A stretch of DNA of 64,000 nucleotides from Monarcha castaneiventris obscurior. Taxonomy: Eukaryota > Chordata > Aves > Passeriformes > Monarchidae. Position 1 is the first letter of the stretch; the number at the start of each line of letters is the position of its first letter. A model generated the notes under the pieces. The model was not told the origin of the DNA. It saw only the letters and a list, made by a program, of their open reading frames with translations, and did no database searches. Shown here piece by piece: positions 22,856 to 34,146 of the stretch. The DNA lies in NCBI GenBank assembly GCA_026261815.1, contig JAMPIT010000549.1, forward strand, positions 186,001 to 250,000, read 5' to 3'. A program made the translations under genes and the position numbers.

Positions 22856-23198
22856 TAGATCAAAATGTTTGAGGATAGACCTTTACCTGCTCAAACCATT
22901 AATGCAAAAGACCTTGGGGTTGGAAGGACCATTGGAGTCACCAGCCTTGGGGTCAGAAGGGAAGATCCTCTCTCCTGAGGATCAAGCTTCTATAGATGCA
23001 ACTATACCCATCTCTTGTATGATTCATTTGGAATTCCTTCACCCCACTCCATCTTTCCACACCTCATCCTCTTTGTGTACCAGGGGCTCTAAGTTGGGTG
23101 TGGGGACAGTAACAGTGTCTGTATCTTGAGGCAGATGATGCATTAAGGTTTGGTTATGATGCAGTTCTGATAATCACAGTAACTGTGAAACGCAAACC

Positions 23199-23290
23199 AT
23201 CCCAGAATGGGTTGGGTTGGAAGGAACCTTAAGGATCATCCTTTTCCACCCTCCCACCATGGGCAGGGACACCTTCCACTAGACCAAGTC
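23199..23290 (-). repeat. CR1 LINE 3' tail, antisense
   Basis: 'CCCAGAATGGGTTGGGTTGG', 'AAGGAACCTTAAGGATCATC' and 'CACCATGGGCAGGGACACCT' show the usual CR1 3' end in reverse. Confidence 0.9.
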
Positions 23291-23980
23291 GCTCAGAAAT
23301 CATGTAAGTACGATGTTCACCACAGAGTAACTTATTCAGTTTAGGTCATATTTTGCCATTTTTTCCATCATCACTTCTCATGGCTGCTGGTGGCATTGCT
23401 ATATTTTTGCTAGGTTTCATAATTTTACTGATTATTAGATGTTCCTCTTAATTATGAACATTAGCCAGTGTCATTATAACAGCAGCACTTACAGTGGCAT
23501 GAGGTCAGTGTCAAGCTGTCCTATCTGTTGTTCCCTAAAAATAGTAATAATCAATTCACTGAAAATTCCAAGCAGGAAAACCCCTAATATTACTGAGCAG
23601 AGGAATAAAACGACATTTATTTGAAGTTTTAACTGAATTTTTCCTTCCAGTGGATCCCTCTCACACACTGGGCTGGCATTTATTTTGCTGTTTATTTTGC
23701 AGTGATATGAGCAAACAAAACACACCTCAGACAGTCAGTGAGGCGATGAAACTTAATTGAGGAGTGCTTGTACCTCACTGCATTGCCAAAGGATTAACTT
23801 TTCATAACCTGACAGGCAGAAAGACATTAATGTTGTCAAAGCCTGTTTCTCAAATCTGAATGAGTGCAAAATATTGGTATTTTCTTCTTCCAAAGCACCA
23901 AAGACTTCCAGTGAAATGAAGCACTTGAATTGGTCATAATCCAGTCCTGTTCTCTGATTGGGTGGGAGATGGTTTGGATA
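23291..23980. other. Unique AT-rich sequence
   Basis: No gene or repeat recognised. Confidence 0.6.
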
Positions 23981-24770
23981 GGCACTGATGGGGGGAGACA
24001 GTAAGGAACAATTCCCTCGGGACTTTGGGATGCATCTCATCAGGTCCCAGAGATTTAGGGATGTTCAGGTTCCTCAGGTGCTCATGAACCTGCTCTTTAC
24101 CTATGGTGGGAGGGGCTTTGCTCCCCCAGCCCCCATCCTGCTGTCCAGCCACTCCAGAGGTGTGGGAACTGAGGTTGCCATTGAAGACTGAAACACAAAA
24201 TTTGTTGAGCTCCTCAGCCTTCTCCTCACCCATTTTTAGCAGTTTCCCAGCTTGTTTATGAAGGGGTGACACCTTCTCTGACCTTCCTTTCCTGGTTACC
24301 AGACCTGAAGAAGCCCTCCCTGCTATTCCTTGTGTCTCTTGCCAGGTTCAGTTCCAGCTTTGCCTTCCACATCCCTTTTCCTACACAAGGAAATTTCATC
24401 CCTAGACTCCTCCCAGGCCACCTGTCTGTGTTCCCACTGCCTGTGCATTTGCTCCTGTCCCTTTAGTCTCACCAGCAGGTCCCTTCTCAGCCATCCCAAT
24501 CTCCTGCCTTCCTTCCTTGCCCCTTCTCTGGCTCCTGGGGATCACCGGCTCTGGTGTTCCATGGAAGATTTCCCTAAAGATCTGCCAGCTCTGTTCTGCT
24601 TCCCTGTCCCTGGGGACAGCTTCCCAGGGGATTACATTTATCATCTCCTTGAAGAGCTGAAGTTTGCTTTCCTAAAGCTCAGGGGCCTGACTTCACTCCT
24701 TACCCTCCCCATATCCCCCAGGAGGGTGAACCCCCCAGTACACGGCGGCTGCCTCCAGGCTCCATGGATT
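23981..24770 (-). pseudogene. CR1 LINE ORF2 fragment (endonuclease-RT linker region), decayed
   Basis: On the minus strand, frames broken by stops and frameshifts run in the order of CR1 ORF2. First come residues such as SEVRPLSFRKANFK-like wording and EMINVIPWEAVPRDREAEQS, then IPRSQRRGKEGRQEIGMAEK, then AKLELNLARDT, then GEEKAEELNKFCVSVFNG, and finally VHEHLRNLNIPKSLGPDEMH followed by PKVPREL. The last block is the start of the LINE reverse-transcriptase domain (the 'KS.GPD..HP..L.EL' signature). Both the 5' endonuclease part and the catalytic RT core are missing, and the reading frame is broken, so nothing functional is made. It is the longest piece of LINE coding sequence in the window. 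Confidence 0.88.
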
Positions 24771-25111
24771 GATAATATTGGATTATTGGATTATTAATAC
24801 TGTATTATTGACAATTATAGTGCCCAGAGAGCTGTGCAACTCTGTGCAGAGCTTCACAAGCAGACATGGAGTTAGTTAACTTAAAATACAGAAAGGAGTG
24901 TAAACACACCTGAAGTAACACAGTGGTTTTAAACAAGAAGGGACTCTAAAGCTTTAGAAAATTCCACGGAGTTCTGAAATTGCACTGAGATAATTACTTA
25001 TTTTCAAATTTTGTAATTAGCTTTTTGCTGGACCTTTTGTTAAAAAGAGAATGTAGTTAATTTAATTTCTTAGGAATGCACTCAGAACACTCTGAGACAA
25101 AACAGAAGTTA
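24771..25111. other. Unique AT-rich sequence
   Basis: Starts with a short ATTATTGGATTATTAATA run. Nothing else was recognised. Confidence 0.6.
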
Positions 25112-25295
25112 GAATCCTCCAATCATCAAGGTTGGAAGAGACTTTTAACTTCATCCAGTCCAGCCATCAATCCAGCACTGCCACTGTGACCCCTGGATCA
25201 CTGAGCACATCACCCAGTGCCAGATCCAGATGCCTCTTAAGCACTGCAGGGATGGTGAATCCTGGGGACCCGCAGCTTTCCCAGGGGTGGCTGCA
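25112..25295 (-). repeat. CR1 LINE fragment, antisense
   Basis: 'AATCATCAAGGTTGGAAGAG', 'CATCCAGTCCAGCCATCAAT', 'CACTGAGCACATCACCCAGT' and 'GATGGTGAATCCTGGGGACC' follow the antisense CR1 order. Confidence 0.85.
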
Positions 25296-28200
25296 AACTT
25301 ACAGAAAATGATTTTTATTTCAAGTAAATACAGATGTTAAGCATGTTTTAAGAAAAGCTCTCCATGTTTTTTAACAATACTGTCTAGAGCATTACTTCAG
25401 TCTAAATTACATGAATAAAAGAAATCCTGAAAGCAGAAGAGGGTCAGCCTGGACATCTCTGATATAAATTTGCTGTTCAGCAGTTACAGGCCTGTGCTAA
25501 TTGCTTTCATCCATTTTCACAACGGGAAAGGAAAGACATGAGGTAAAGGAAAATGAAAAATAAAAGCATATATTACAAGTTATAAACTTCCTGGATTTAC
25601 GCTTAAAATGTGCTCAGTCTCATGATCTATTTCTTTCCCCCTAGAAACATGTCAAGATCTGTGATCAGGGCTTTCAGAAGGGCCCCGCATGGATGGAAGG
25701 TTTGGAGTCTGCCGAGCTGGGTAAATGGAAGCTGGGAGTGCATCATCTTTCACTGATTGACGTGCTAAATTCCTCAGAGCACAACAAGTTAAGGACTAAG
25801 TAAATAATCGATTAGCTGTCAGCCTTCGTGGTCATCCTCATGAAAGGGATTAGTGACAGCCAGGGGCCAGAGAAGTGAGTCATGCTTCTGCAAATACCTT
25901 TTGAAGCAGGACAAAAAACTCCCAGGGAACACTTCTCCCGTTTCAAAGCAGGGTTTAAGGCAATGGTGGTGCAGAAAAGGCTGGCTCCCTTCTCTCCTGT
26001 GCCTTTCCTAATTAATCTTTCATCAATAAAGAAAACAGACCCCAAAAAATTAGAAAAAGGATCAGTATGTTTCTGTTACACAGATTAAAATAGGCGAGGC
26101 CTATGTGGGAAAGCAATTCCACAGATTTGGACAGCAGGATTCCATCTGGCTATGGAACCAATTATATTTGTATTTAAACAAATGTGCCAGACAGAAGGAA
26201 TAAAAATTCTCCACATCTTCCTGGCAGCAAGCAGAACTTGCTGAGAAGCCACTTATTTTTTGGGTTGTCTGATGACTTATTTTATTAAATATTAGCTGTA
26301 TCCAGAAAAAACAAAACCAAAATCAAAAACTTTGCCCTTCAGGCCTGCAAACACAGATAACTTAATCCAGGTTCACTTTTATACACTGTGCTTTTTGCCA
26401 CACCTGAAATCAGACAAAGTCTTTTATCTGATACTAGCAAAGTTAAAGGAGTGGAAGAATGTGACTTTTTTACCAGACATGGCTTCTGTTACTGTCCTTC
26501 AAACCCCCCTGTCTGGCTATTGCAGCTGTGCCACCATCTCTGATGGGGAGAATGGTGCTCTTTACTCCCAGGGAGTCTTTAAAAGGGAATTAATTCACTG
26601 TTCTCTAAGCAGTCTTGGAGCTGGGAGTTCAGTGAGGATGCCCCGAATGCTGGAATTGCTCCTGCCTACCCTGTGCTGGAAATCTAGGCTCCTGTGTGGT
26701 GCCAGGTAAATCAGGTGATGGTGAGGAACCAGGCATGGAATGAAACACAGACAGTAATTCCAAACTGGGGTCTACTTAAAATAAGAACAGTTCATAAATT
26801 AAAAAAAGAAAGAAGATTGCCAGACTTATTTCTCTGTCCAAATTCAACTTATGTTCAGATCAAACTATAGACACCGAGTTCCTGGCATAAACGACTTCCT
26901 TGCAGTTTCCTTGTTCTTCCTTCAGAACTAATTCCAGCTTCAGAACTCTTCCAGGTCCCTGATCTATGGTTAGACTATAAGTGAAATATCTGTGTTTCAT
27001 AGGAAAAGACTTTGGTGTGGGTCATTTCCTAAGGTTTCACCTTCTGTGTGGCAGCCCTTACAGTCTGAGTCTTCACAAAGAAACAGTTCTTATGGACAGT
27101 TTGAAGAAAATCTTATTCCACAAGCTGTCTGTAATTCTAATAATTATGATTTAATTATGGACTTCCAAAGAGCTTTCTGGTAAGTATAAATTCATGAGGC
27201 ACTACTCCTGAAGAAATGTTTCTTGCAGCATTTTCAGGCACTGGTTTTTGGGTTTTTTTATAAAATATAAAATATTTTATAAAGTTAAAATATAAAATAT
27301 TTTATGAAACAACTGCATTTGTGTATTTCCTAAATCACTGCAATTTAAAAAGTTCATGCATCTGCTGTTGAAAGCATTATTTTCTAAGTAAAATTGCAAA
27401 AATTCCAATTTCAGGTGTCACTATGCTTTCCATTAAGTATATTTAAAAAATTTCTCCAACAAAACAAAACATTAAATGAATGGTGAGGAGAAGCACTTAA
27501 ATACATGGAATTTTAAAAGTTTCTCTCTTAAACTTACAGCTACAAAACTGATGTTTACTCATGGAGCAAGCTGCAAACAGGGAAGCCATAGGAAATCTTT
27601 AAATGATTGTAAGACAGAGCCTTAACATGACCTGTAGAACCTCTGGAATATTTACTGCACAACCTGGTTGATGCTTGTTGCCAAAACTATTCCTGTTTTC
27701 CTGTCAGTGTTCTTCAGGAATAACAGACTGGAGGATGAGGCTTATTTTTAAAATCAGAACCTGTGTTACATAAACCAGTGGCATAAAAATTGAGGCCTTC
27801 TTTAAGACCAGTTTTGTTCAGTTCTTGTTGCACAAGCTGCTCACATTTGCAGTCAGGGAGGTGCTCAGTCCTCCATAATGATTTCTCACCTAAGTTCCTG
27901 TACAAAACCACAAATCATTATCTTCTGCATTTACATTAATCAGAAAGGACAGAATGCAGCAAGTCTTCTGCCCTTTTTTCTTTATTTCTAGTTTTTTTCC
28001 TTTGGGTAAAGTCTATTCACTAAGATTTGTAGAAAACAGATGTGATTCTACTTTAATGCATTCAGGCTTCACTGCTTATTGAAATATTTGCATTACTTTG
28101 AATTTAGGAAATAAGCTTAAGCTATTAATGGACTTTGAATAGAAAGATATAAAGAATCTCAGTCTTCACTGTTTCCTACTAATTACTAATTCTGTTTCCA

Positions 28201-28397
28201 TAAGAAGCTTTAGTGTTTCTGCCTAAAATTAACCGTGCATGCCTTTTAGAATGCGTATTTAAAAGACCTCCTGCTGCTGCAAGAGAATTTTATTTTGTAG
28301 AATTCTTGTAAACATGGAAAAATTAACTTGTGCATCTGCTTTGGATCATGGAAAATCCTTGGTATATGCAGACACAAGTGTGTGCACTCAGGCAAAC
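25296..28397. other. Unique AT-rich sequence, 3.1 kb
   Basis: No recognised gene. About 25620-25880 is less AT-rich with homeodomain-like motifs (ATCGATTAGCTGTCA) and is flagged as a possible conserved element. A short palindromic AT run (TATAAAATATTTTATA type) lies at about 27260-27305. The 125-codon frame at 26332-26709 has no recognisable domain. Confidence 0.5.
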
Positions 28398-28430
28398 ATA
28401 TATATATATACATACATATATATATATATG
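28398..28430. repeat. TA-rich dinucleotide repeat
   Basis: Alternating TA and CATA units that directly abut the 5' edge of the 192-bp repeated element. Confidence 0.9.
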
Positions 28431-28622
28431 TACTAAGAATGATAAATTGTGGTGAAGCAAGAGCCAGTGTGTAAGGGAAAAAATACGTTCCTAATTTAAA
28501 AGCTCCACTCCACCTGAATTTCATTAGATGAGTGGTAAAAAAACCACGTGCCACAAAAAAATCCAACCAAAACAAAACAAACCCTCCCCCCAACCAAAAT
28601 CTCATTTAGTCTCAATTTTAAT
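28431..28622 (+). repeat. 192-bp dispersed element of unknown class, copy 1
   Basis: Starts sharply at TACTAAGAATGATAAA and ends at CTCAATTTTAATT. A second copy with about 8-10 differences lies at 32521-32712 on the same strand. The middle includes 'GGTGAAGCAAGAGCCAGTGT' and 'TCCAACCAAAACAAAA'. I see no tRNA-like boxes, CR1 tail, LTR ends or clear target duplication. Strand is arbitrary and assigned only because both copies read the same way. Confidence 0.85.
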
Positions 28623-28635
28623 TATTAAATGTTTT

Positions 28636-28692
28636 TTATATATATTATATGTGTATATATATATTAATTATATGTATATATATATATATATA
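28636..28692. repeat. TA dinucleotide repeat
   Basis: Alternating TA with a few interruptions. Together with the run at 28398-28430 it brackets copy 1 of the 192-bp element. Confidence 0.92.
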
Positions 28693-29549
28693 AAAAATAT
28701 TGTCCACCAGCACAGAGCAGGGGCCCAACCCCTGCAAACTTAAAATATTAAATTAATTGCAAAGCATTTTGGATCACTTTATGAACAGCATTTTGCTTCT
28801 CCTTTTCTTAGCTTGCATATGAACAAGCTGTCTGTGTTACATAGCCGAGTTACCCGAATGTCATTAAGGAAATGTGATGACTTGTTTTCCAAGAAATACC
28901 AGATACCCACACTTCTGTCAGCAAACCTTTTCTCTCTGTGCCAAACTGATTCTTCTCATCTAGAAGTGAATGGAGTGTGGATTGAGTTATGCATCCTGTT
29001 TGTACCATGAAAGGACCCCAGACTGCACAGGAGGTGTATGCAATACGTGTTTACTCATCCAGTGCAGATTTGGATGTAGCTTTTAGTCCAAGTGTGCCAA
29101 ACTACTAAAGACACTGTTCCTAAATATCTCAAACACTTATAAATGGTTTGCCAGGAAGACCCCCCAAAATACGGTTGGCTGCTCTTTCTGTCATCTGCCT
29201 TTCTCATTTGCCTTTAGCCTTTGGGTCTCACTGGTCACTGGCATTTGGGAAATCTTTAAATGGTGTTAATCAAAGAGAAAGTGCTCCAACATCCTTAGAA
29301 ATGAATGTAGCAGCTCATGCTCAGTTTGCTTGGGCTGAGCTCATGCTATTGTCTGGGGAATGGTGTATGATCTGTGGGGGTCCATGTGTTTGTGGGTGTT
29401 CTGACACATGAGGGGGTAACAACTCCACCCAAGGTCCTGTTGGGAAGTTGAGAGGAAGTTACAAGTTCCATCTCATCCAAAACTCTGTGTGCAATCTTAT
29501 TCTGCCTTCCAAGTCCATGGCAGATTTGTTTCTCATGGTTAGGTTATTA
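28693..29549. other. Unique sequence, no recognised gene
   Basis: Only short frames and no repeat family. Confidence 0.6.
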
Positions 29550-29778
29550 GGATATCACATAAGGAATCCTTCCCTGGGAGGGTGGGGAGGCCCTGGCACA
29601 GGGTGCCCAGAGAAGCTGTGGCTGTCCCTGGATCCCTGGAAGTGTCCAAGGCCAGGTTGGATGGGGCTTGGAGCAGCCTGGGCTAGTGAAAGGTGTCCCT
29701 GCCCATGGCAGGGGGTGGCACTGGGTAAGCCTTAAAATCCTTTCTGACCCAAACTGTTCCATGGTTCTGTGACTTTAT
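29550..29778 (+). repeat. CR1 LINE 3' end
   Basis: 'CTTCCCTGGGAGGGTGGGGA', 'GCCCTGGCACAGGGTGCCCA', 'GGCTTGGAGCAGCCTGGGCT', 'CCCATGGCAGGGGGTGGCAC' and a decayed 'TCTGACCCAAACTGTTCC' tail. Confidence 0.95.
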
Positions 29779-31873
29779 GAATGTGACCCCTAAAAGACAC
29801 CTTTCCTTCCAAGAAGGCTTTCTGTGTAATTATTTTAGCTGCATTATAATTAGGTTTTTCTGCAGTTGGAACAACTGCTTGTATACTCATTAAGTTGTTA
29901 ATAACTTAATTAGGCCAGCAGCAAATTCCCAGCTTCACACACATGGTGAGTTCCCTTTAGCTCTGAACATGATCTGTGCATGTAACACATCCCAGCAGCA
30001 TCAATGGGCCATCCCCTGAACTCCAGTTCTTGGTGAACTAATTTCAATTACTAATCCAGAAGGCATCTACTCCAGGAAAACAAGGCAAACCAGGAAATTT
30101 ATGCTCTTTTTTGAACCATGTGAATGACTTTTAATTTGGACATAACAGATCAACAAGAGATTTTTTTTAATTGAAAAAGAAGAATGATTGATGATCTTCT
30201 TTCATTGCTACTTTCCTGTTTTTTTTTCCTTTTCCACTGTCACAATACAGAAGTCCTGAATTTAAATATATCAATACTGATGAACAATTTAGTCCGTGAA
30301 TATGTAGGAAAAAACCCATGAGATCCTTCACACTGTGTAATATTCATTAGAGCTCTGATATTTTCTTTCCTTTTACTAAAGATGACAGTGTCTATCAAAT
30401 CAGAAGAGACAAAAATTTTTCCTCCAAGAGAAAGGTTGGTTAGCAAAGAACAAAATCCTACCAGGAAAAATCTCTCAGTGAAGCAGTTGTATTTATGCAG
30501 CCTCCTTGTTTTCTAAAAGCCACATATGGATAATTTTCTTCTTTTTAAATATTATATCTTTCTCCATTGTTCCTGGGAGGCCTTTTAATGCAGATAATTG
30601 AATTTCAATTAATTCTGCATGTGCTGTTCTGGGTTATTGTTGCTTACCACTGCTGATGCGGGCCTGTCATTACTCACACCCTGCCTCATATTCAGCTCCA
30701 TGTGAGCATTTTTTAAGCCTTGTGTGAACACATTCCATTTATTACTCATAGGAAGTCATCCAGGAAGGTGCCGTAGCAAGTCCTCTAAAGCCTGGTTCTC
30801 TTTGTGAATTATTGTGCTCTTTTATCAGCTCGTGCTGCTGTATGGCCAGTAATAAAAATTCTTTCAAAGAAAATTAAACTGGTGGTGGTAGAGGGTTATT
30901 GTATTAAGTTTTGGGTGTTTTTTTTAATTCTCAAATAATGAGGAATGGATGCCTAAATAAAATGGAGCATCTGAGCCCCAGGGTTTCTGCTGCCAGCTTT
31001 GCCTAGATTAAATTACTGCAAAGGACTAAGAAATGTTAAGCTGAGATCTAAAACCAAGAGCTGTCCAGTGCTCAGAGGATAGAACTGATGAAAACTTTGT
31101 GGAACACCCACAGATGCTGTAAAATACCCTGGGAGATAAGCTGGGGCAAGAATTCAGATATTAATGGTAGAATCCATCTCACACTAAATTACATCTGGAT
31201 CCTGTTGCTCTGGGATTGAGAACTCCTTTTCCCACCATGGTGCAGGGGGAAACCTTTCAGTAATTAAATGTTTTCCTCACGTTAGCAGAGAGACCTTAAA
31301 GCACAATGAAGTGGCAGTGAAGAAGAATCCACTTTCTCTGTCGGCTTAGATCTTGAAAATACCTTCCTTCCAAAACTGCTTGAAAGGGAACCGTGCCTGT
31401 AAAAAGGAGCAGAGGTGGAATCTATTGAAATTCTTTACAGTCAGAATTGAAATTCCAAAAGTAGGCTTATAACAAAGGGCACTTCTTGTGAGAGGATTAA
31501 AAACTGAAAAAAAGCACTTTTGATATGGCATTTCTGTTCAAAAATACCTACAGGTATTATAAAGAAGACAAAATACATTAAGTTATTATTAGGATTACAA
31601 TGACCACCTCGAAAATATGTCACTCATTTATCTAATGGAAAGATAGATGGGAATGGACTGGGGTTCTCACATTTTCCTCAGGGGTGCTGTGACTCTCTTC
31701 CTGCCTCTGTTCATTATGGCAGCTAATTAGCACAACCTATCTTGATTGGAAAAAAATGAAAGCTTTTGTTGAAATACATTTATTCCGTTCAGAACTGAAA
31801 TTATACTACATCAGAAAAAGGTGATGGCTATATTTAAGTTCAACAACTTGCTGTTTCAGGTTCATAAACTCCT
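29779..31873. other. Unique AT-rich sequence with a conserved-element-like stretch
   Basis: No gene recognised. About 30590-30880 is repeat-free, mixed in composition and looks like a possible conserved non-coding element. Confidence 0.5.
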
Positions 31874-31990
31874 CATGGAATGGTTTGGGCTGGAAGGGAC
31901 CTTAAAGCCCATCCAGTGCCACCCCTGCCATGGGCAGGGACACCTTCCACTAGCCCAGGTGGCTCCACACCTCAACCAATTGCCTGGATC
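31874..31990 (-). repeat. CR1 LINE 3' tail, antisense
   Basis: 'CATGGAATGGTTTGGGCTGG', 'AAGGGACCTTAAAGCCCATC' and 'GCCATGGGCAGGGACACCTT', then a decayed end. Confidence 0.93.
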
Positions 31991-32520
31991 TTAAATAAGT
32001 TTATACATCACTCCTGCCTTGCACAAAATTAAACAAAATAATTCTCAAACCATCCCAGGAAGTGTCAATGTTTCAGCAGGAATGTGCTAGAATGGATTAT
32101 CCCATTTGGTCTGTTCAGCTGGCAAAACTGAGACACAGAATTTGCTCAGTCACGATCAATGATAAATTGGTAGTAATCATTTAAAGAAAAAATCTAACTT
32201 GATTTCTTCTAAGTCACAAACTATTGAATTTCATTAAGCTGTTCCCAGGAATGTAGTAGTCCTGATACTAGAGGCAGAATATAATTTATTCTTTGTTCTT
32301 TGTTTATAAAACCCCATTTTTTTTTCCCTTTAAGGAGAGAATCAGTGTTTATTTAGGGAAATTCTTGAGTCGGTACAAAATTCTATTTTCTCACTTTTAA
32401 ACTGACTCAACCTCTGACTTTCTCATCTGACTTCCTCCATAATAAGTAGCTCTAAGAACTCTACCCAGTGATTTTTAGAGTGAAGGGATTTGTATTTTTT
32501 CCCGCTACTCAAGGAAGCAA
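31991..32520. other. Unique AT-rich sequence
   Basis: No gene or repeat recognised. Confidence 0.6.
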
Positions 32521-32712
32521 TACTAAGAATGATAAACTGTGGTGAAGCAAGAGCCAGTGTGTAAGGGAAAAATACGTTCCTAACTTAAAAGCTCCACTCC
32601 ACCCGAATCTCATTAGATGAGTGGTAAAAAAAAACACTTGCCACAAAAAAATCCAACCAAAACAAAAGAAACCCTCCCCCCAACCAAAATTTCATTTAGT
32701 CTCAATTTTAAT
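32521..32712 (+). repeat. 192-bp dispersed element of unknown class, copy 2
   Basis: Matches 28431-28622 from TACTAAGAATGATAAA to CTCAATTTTAATT, then runs into about 13 T bases. Flanks outside these limits do not match copy 1, so the shared unit has sharp ends. Four of the differences are C here against T in copy 1. Confidence 0.85.
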
Positions 32713-33589
32713 TTTTTTTTTTTTTATTTTTCCCCCATTTTATATCACTACCAGCAACCTGCATTTACATACAGCTGTTCTAAGGACAGAAAGGGAGCAA
32801 CCTGCACAGCTCCTGCATCAGATGAGAAAGGAATTAAGTTTGATGAATGCTGTTTATGTCTCACTAACAGCCCTAAAGGCATCTCATAATTTTGTGATAA
32901 GAAAATAGTTCCCCGTCAAGAGCCATTAACATCTGTTTTTTTGAAAAGTTTAGTCATTACATGCTTTGCCTGACAGCTCAGTGTAGTACAGCTTGATGGA
33001 TAACTGAGTGAAAGGCTTGAAAGGTCTCCAAATGAAGTAAATGTTCCAAACTTAATGAAAAATGCTGAAGTGCAATACTGTTATAAACATAAACCATCTG
33101 ATTGTAAACCAAAGCAAGGCACATTCTTGGTTTGGCTAATTTTAGGGATATTTGAGGAATAAGGGGATTGCAGGACCTCAACCTCTTCTCTGCATCTCTT
33201 TGTTACAGTTGGTCTTTCCACCTCATGGATTGCCAAGGTTTCAGCTCTTAACTACAGTGACCTTTGGAAATATCTATTGCAAAATTAATAGGATTCAAAA
33301 ATATTCATCAGAATAGAAGAGTTCCACTGTGGGCTGAAATTTGACTTGTGAGTTTTGGTCCTTAATGAAGTTTGGAAGTGAATTATTTTTGCACGACAAG
33401 AAAGAGGTTGAAGAATATATTCCTCCAATGAAAAATAGTTTGCCATTTTAGACACTTTAGAAAATTGCTTGGCAAATGGACTCAAAACCAGGACTCCTTG
33501 TTGCATCCCAATCAAGTGTCTGTGTCCTAAGGTTGGCTTGCGGGAGCAGGGAGAGCAGGCTGAGCCACGATGGAAGGCAGATACACAAG
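32713..33589. other. Unique AT-rich sequence
   Basis: Begins with the T run after the 192-bp element. No gene recognised. Confidence 0.55.
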
Positions 33590-34146
33590 AGATGGATGTG
33601 AGGACAGATGACAGAGAGAGAGAAATCCATGGATATAAAGGGATAATGTTAGAAAAGCCAGAGATCAGCTGGAGCTGAAATTTGTAAGGGTTTCAAGGGC
33701 AAGAAGAGCTGTTACTGCTCCATCATCAGCAGAAGAATGAACAAGGGAAATATTGGCTTGCTGGGAACAGGGAAGGTGATTTAGTGCTAGAAGACAGAGA
33801 TAATAAATGCCTTCTAAGCTCTGGGGCTCCCTTCCAAGGTCTCCCAGCCTTTTGTGCCTGGAGACAGTTTGTGCCTGGAGCAGAGGAGCTTTCAGCAGTG
33901 GGAGAGGAGATACTCGAGCAGGGATCTTTTCAGAGGCTCAAGATGGGTTGCACTGAAGCACCAAGAGAAGGATGGCTGCTGTCATGGCAACTGCCATCAC
34001 TCTGTCATCTCTCACAGGCTTTGCTTTATTAAACTGTCTTTATCTTGACCCAGGAGGGCTTTTTCCAAGCCTTATTCCTGCTCCCCCTGTCCTGCTGAGG
34101 AGGTAAGTGATAGCGGTGGTGTCCAGCAAGGGTCAAACCCACCACA
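33590..34146 (+). mobile_element. Avian ERV LTR, second family, probably solo
   Basis: Blocks recognised in order are 'GCTGGAGCTGAAATTTGTAA', 'GGAAATATTGGCTTGCTGGG', 'TTCTAAGCTCTGGGGCTCCC', 'TTTTGTGCCTGGAGACAGTT', 'GGCTGCTGTCATGGCAACTG' and 'CAGGCTTTGCTTTATTAAAC'. The last holds an ATTAAA poly(A)-like signal at 34028-34033. Then come 'TCTTTATCTTGACCCAGGAG' and the end 'GGTCAAACCCACCACA'. The 3' end at ACA (34146) is credible. The 5' end is approximate because no clear TG start or matching target duplication was found. No internal viral genes adjoin it. Confidence 0.7.

Noticed and set aside
22890..22960. Possible further CR1 piece (GGGGTTGGAAGGACC wording)
   Set aside because: Too short and diverged to separate from chance.
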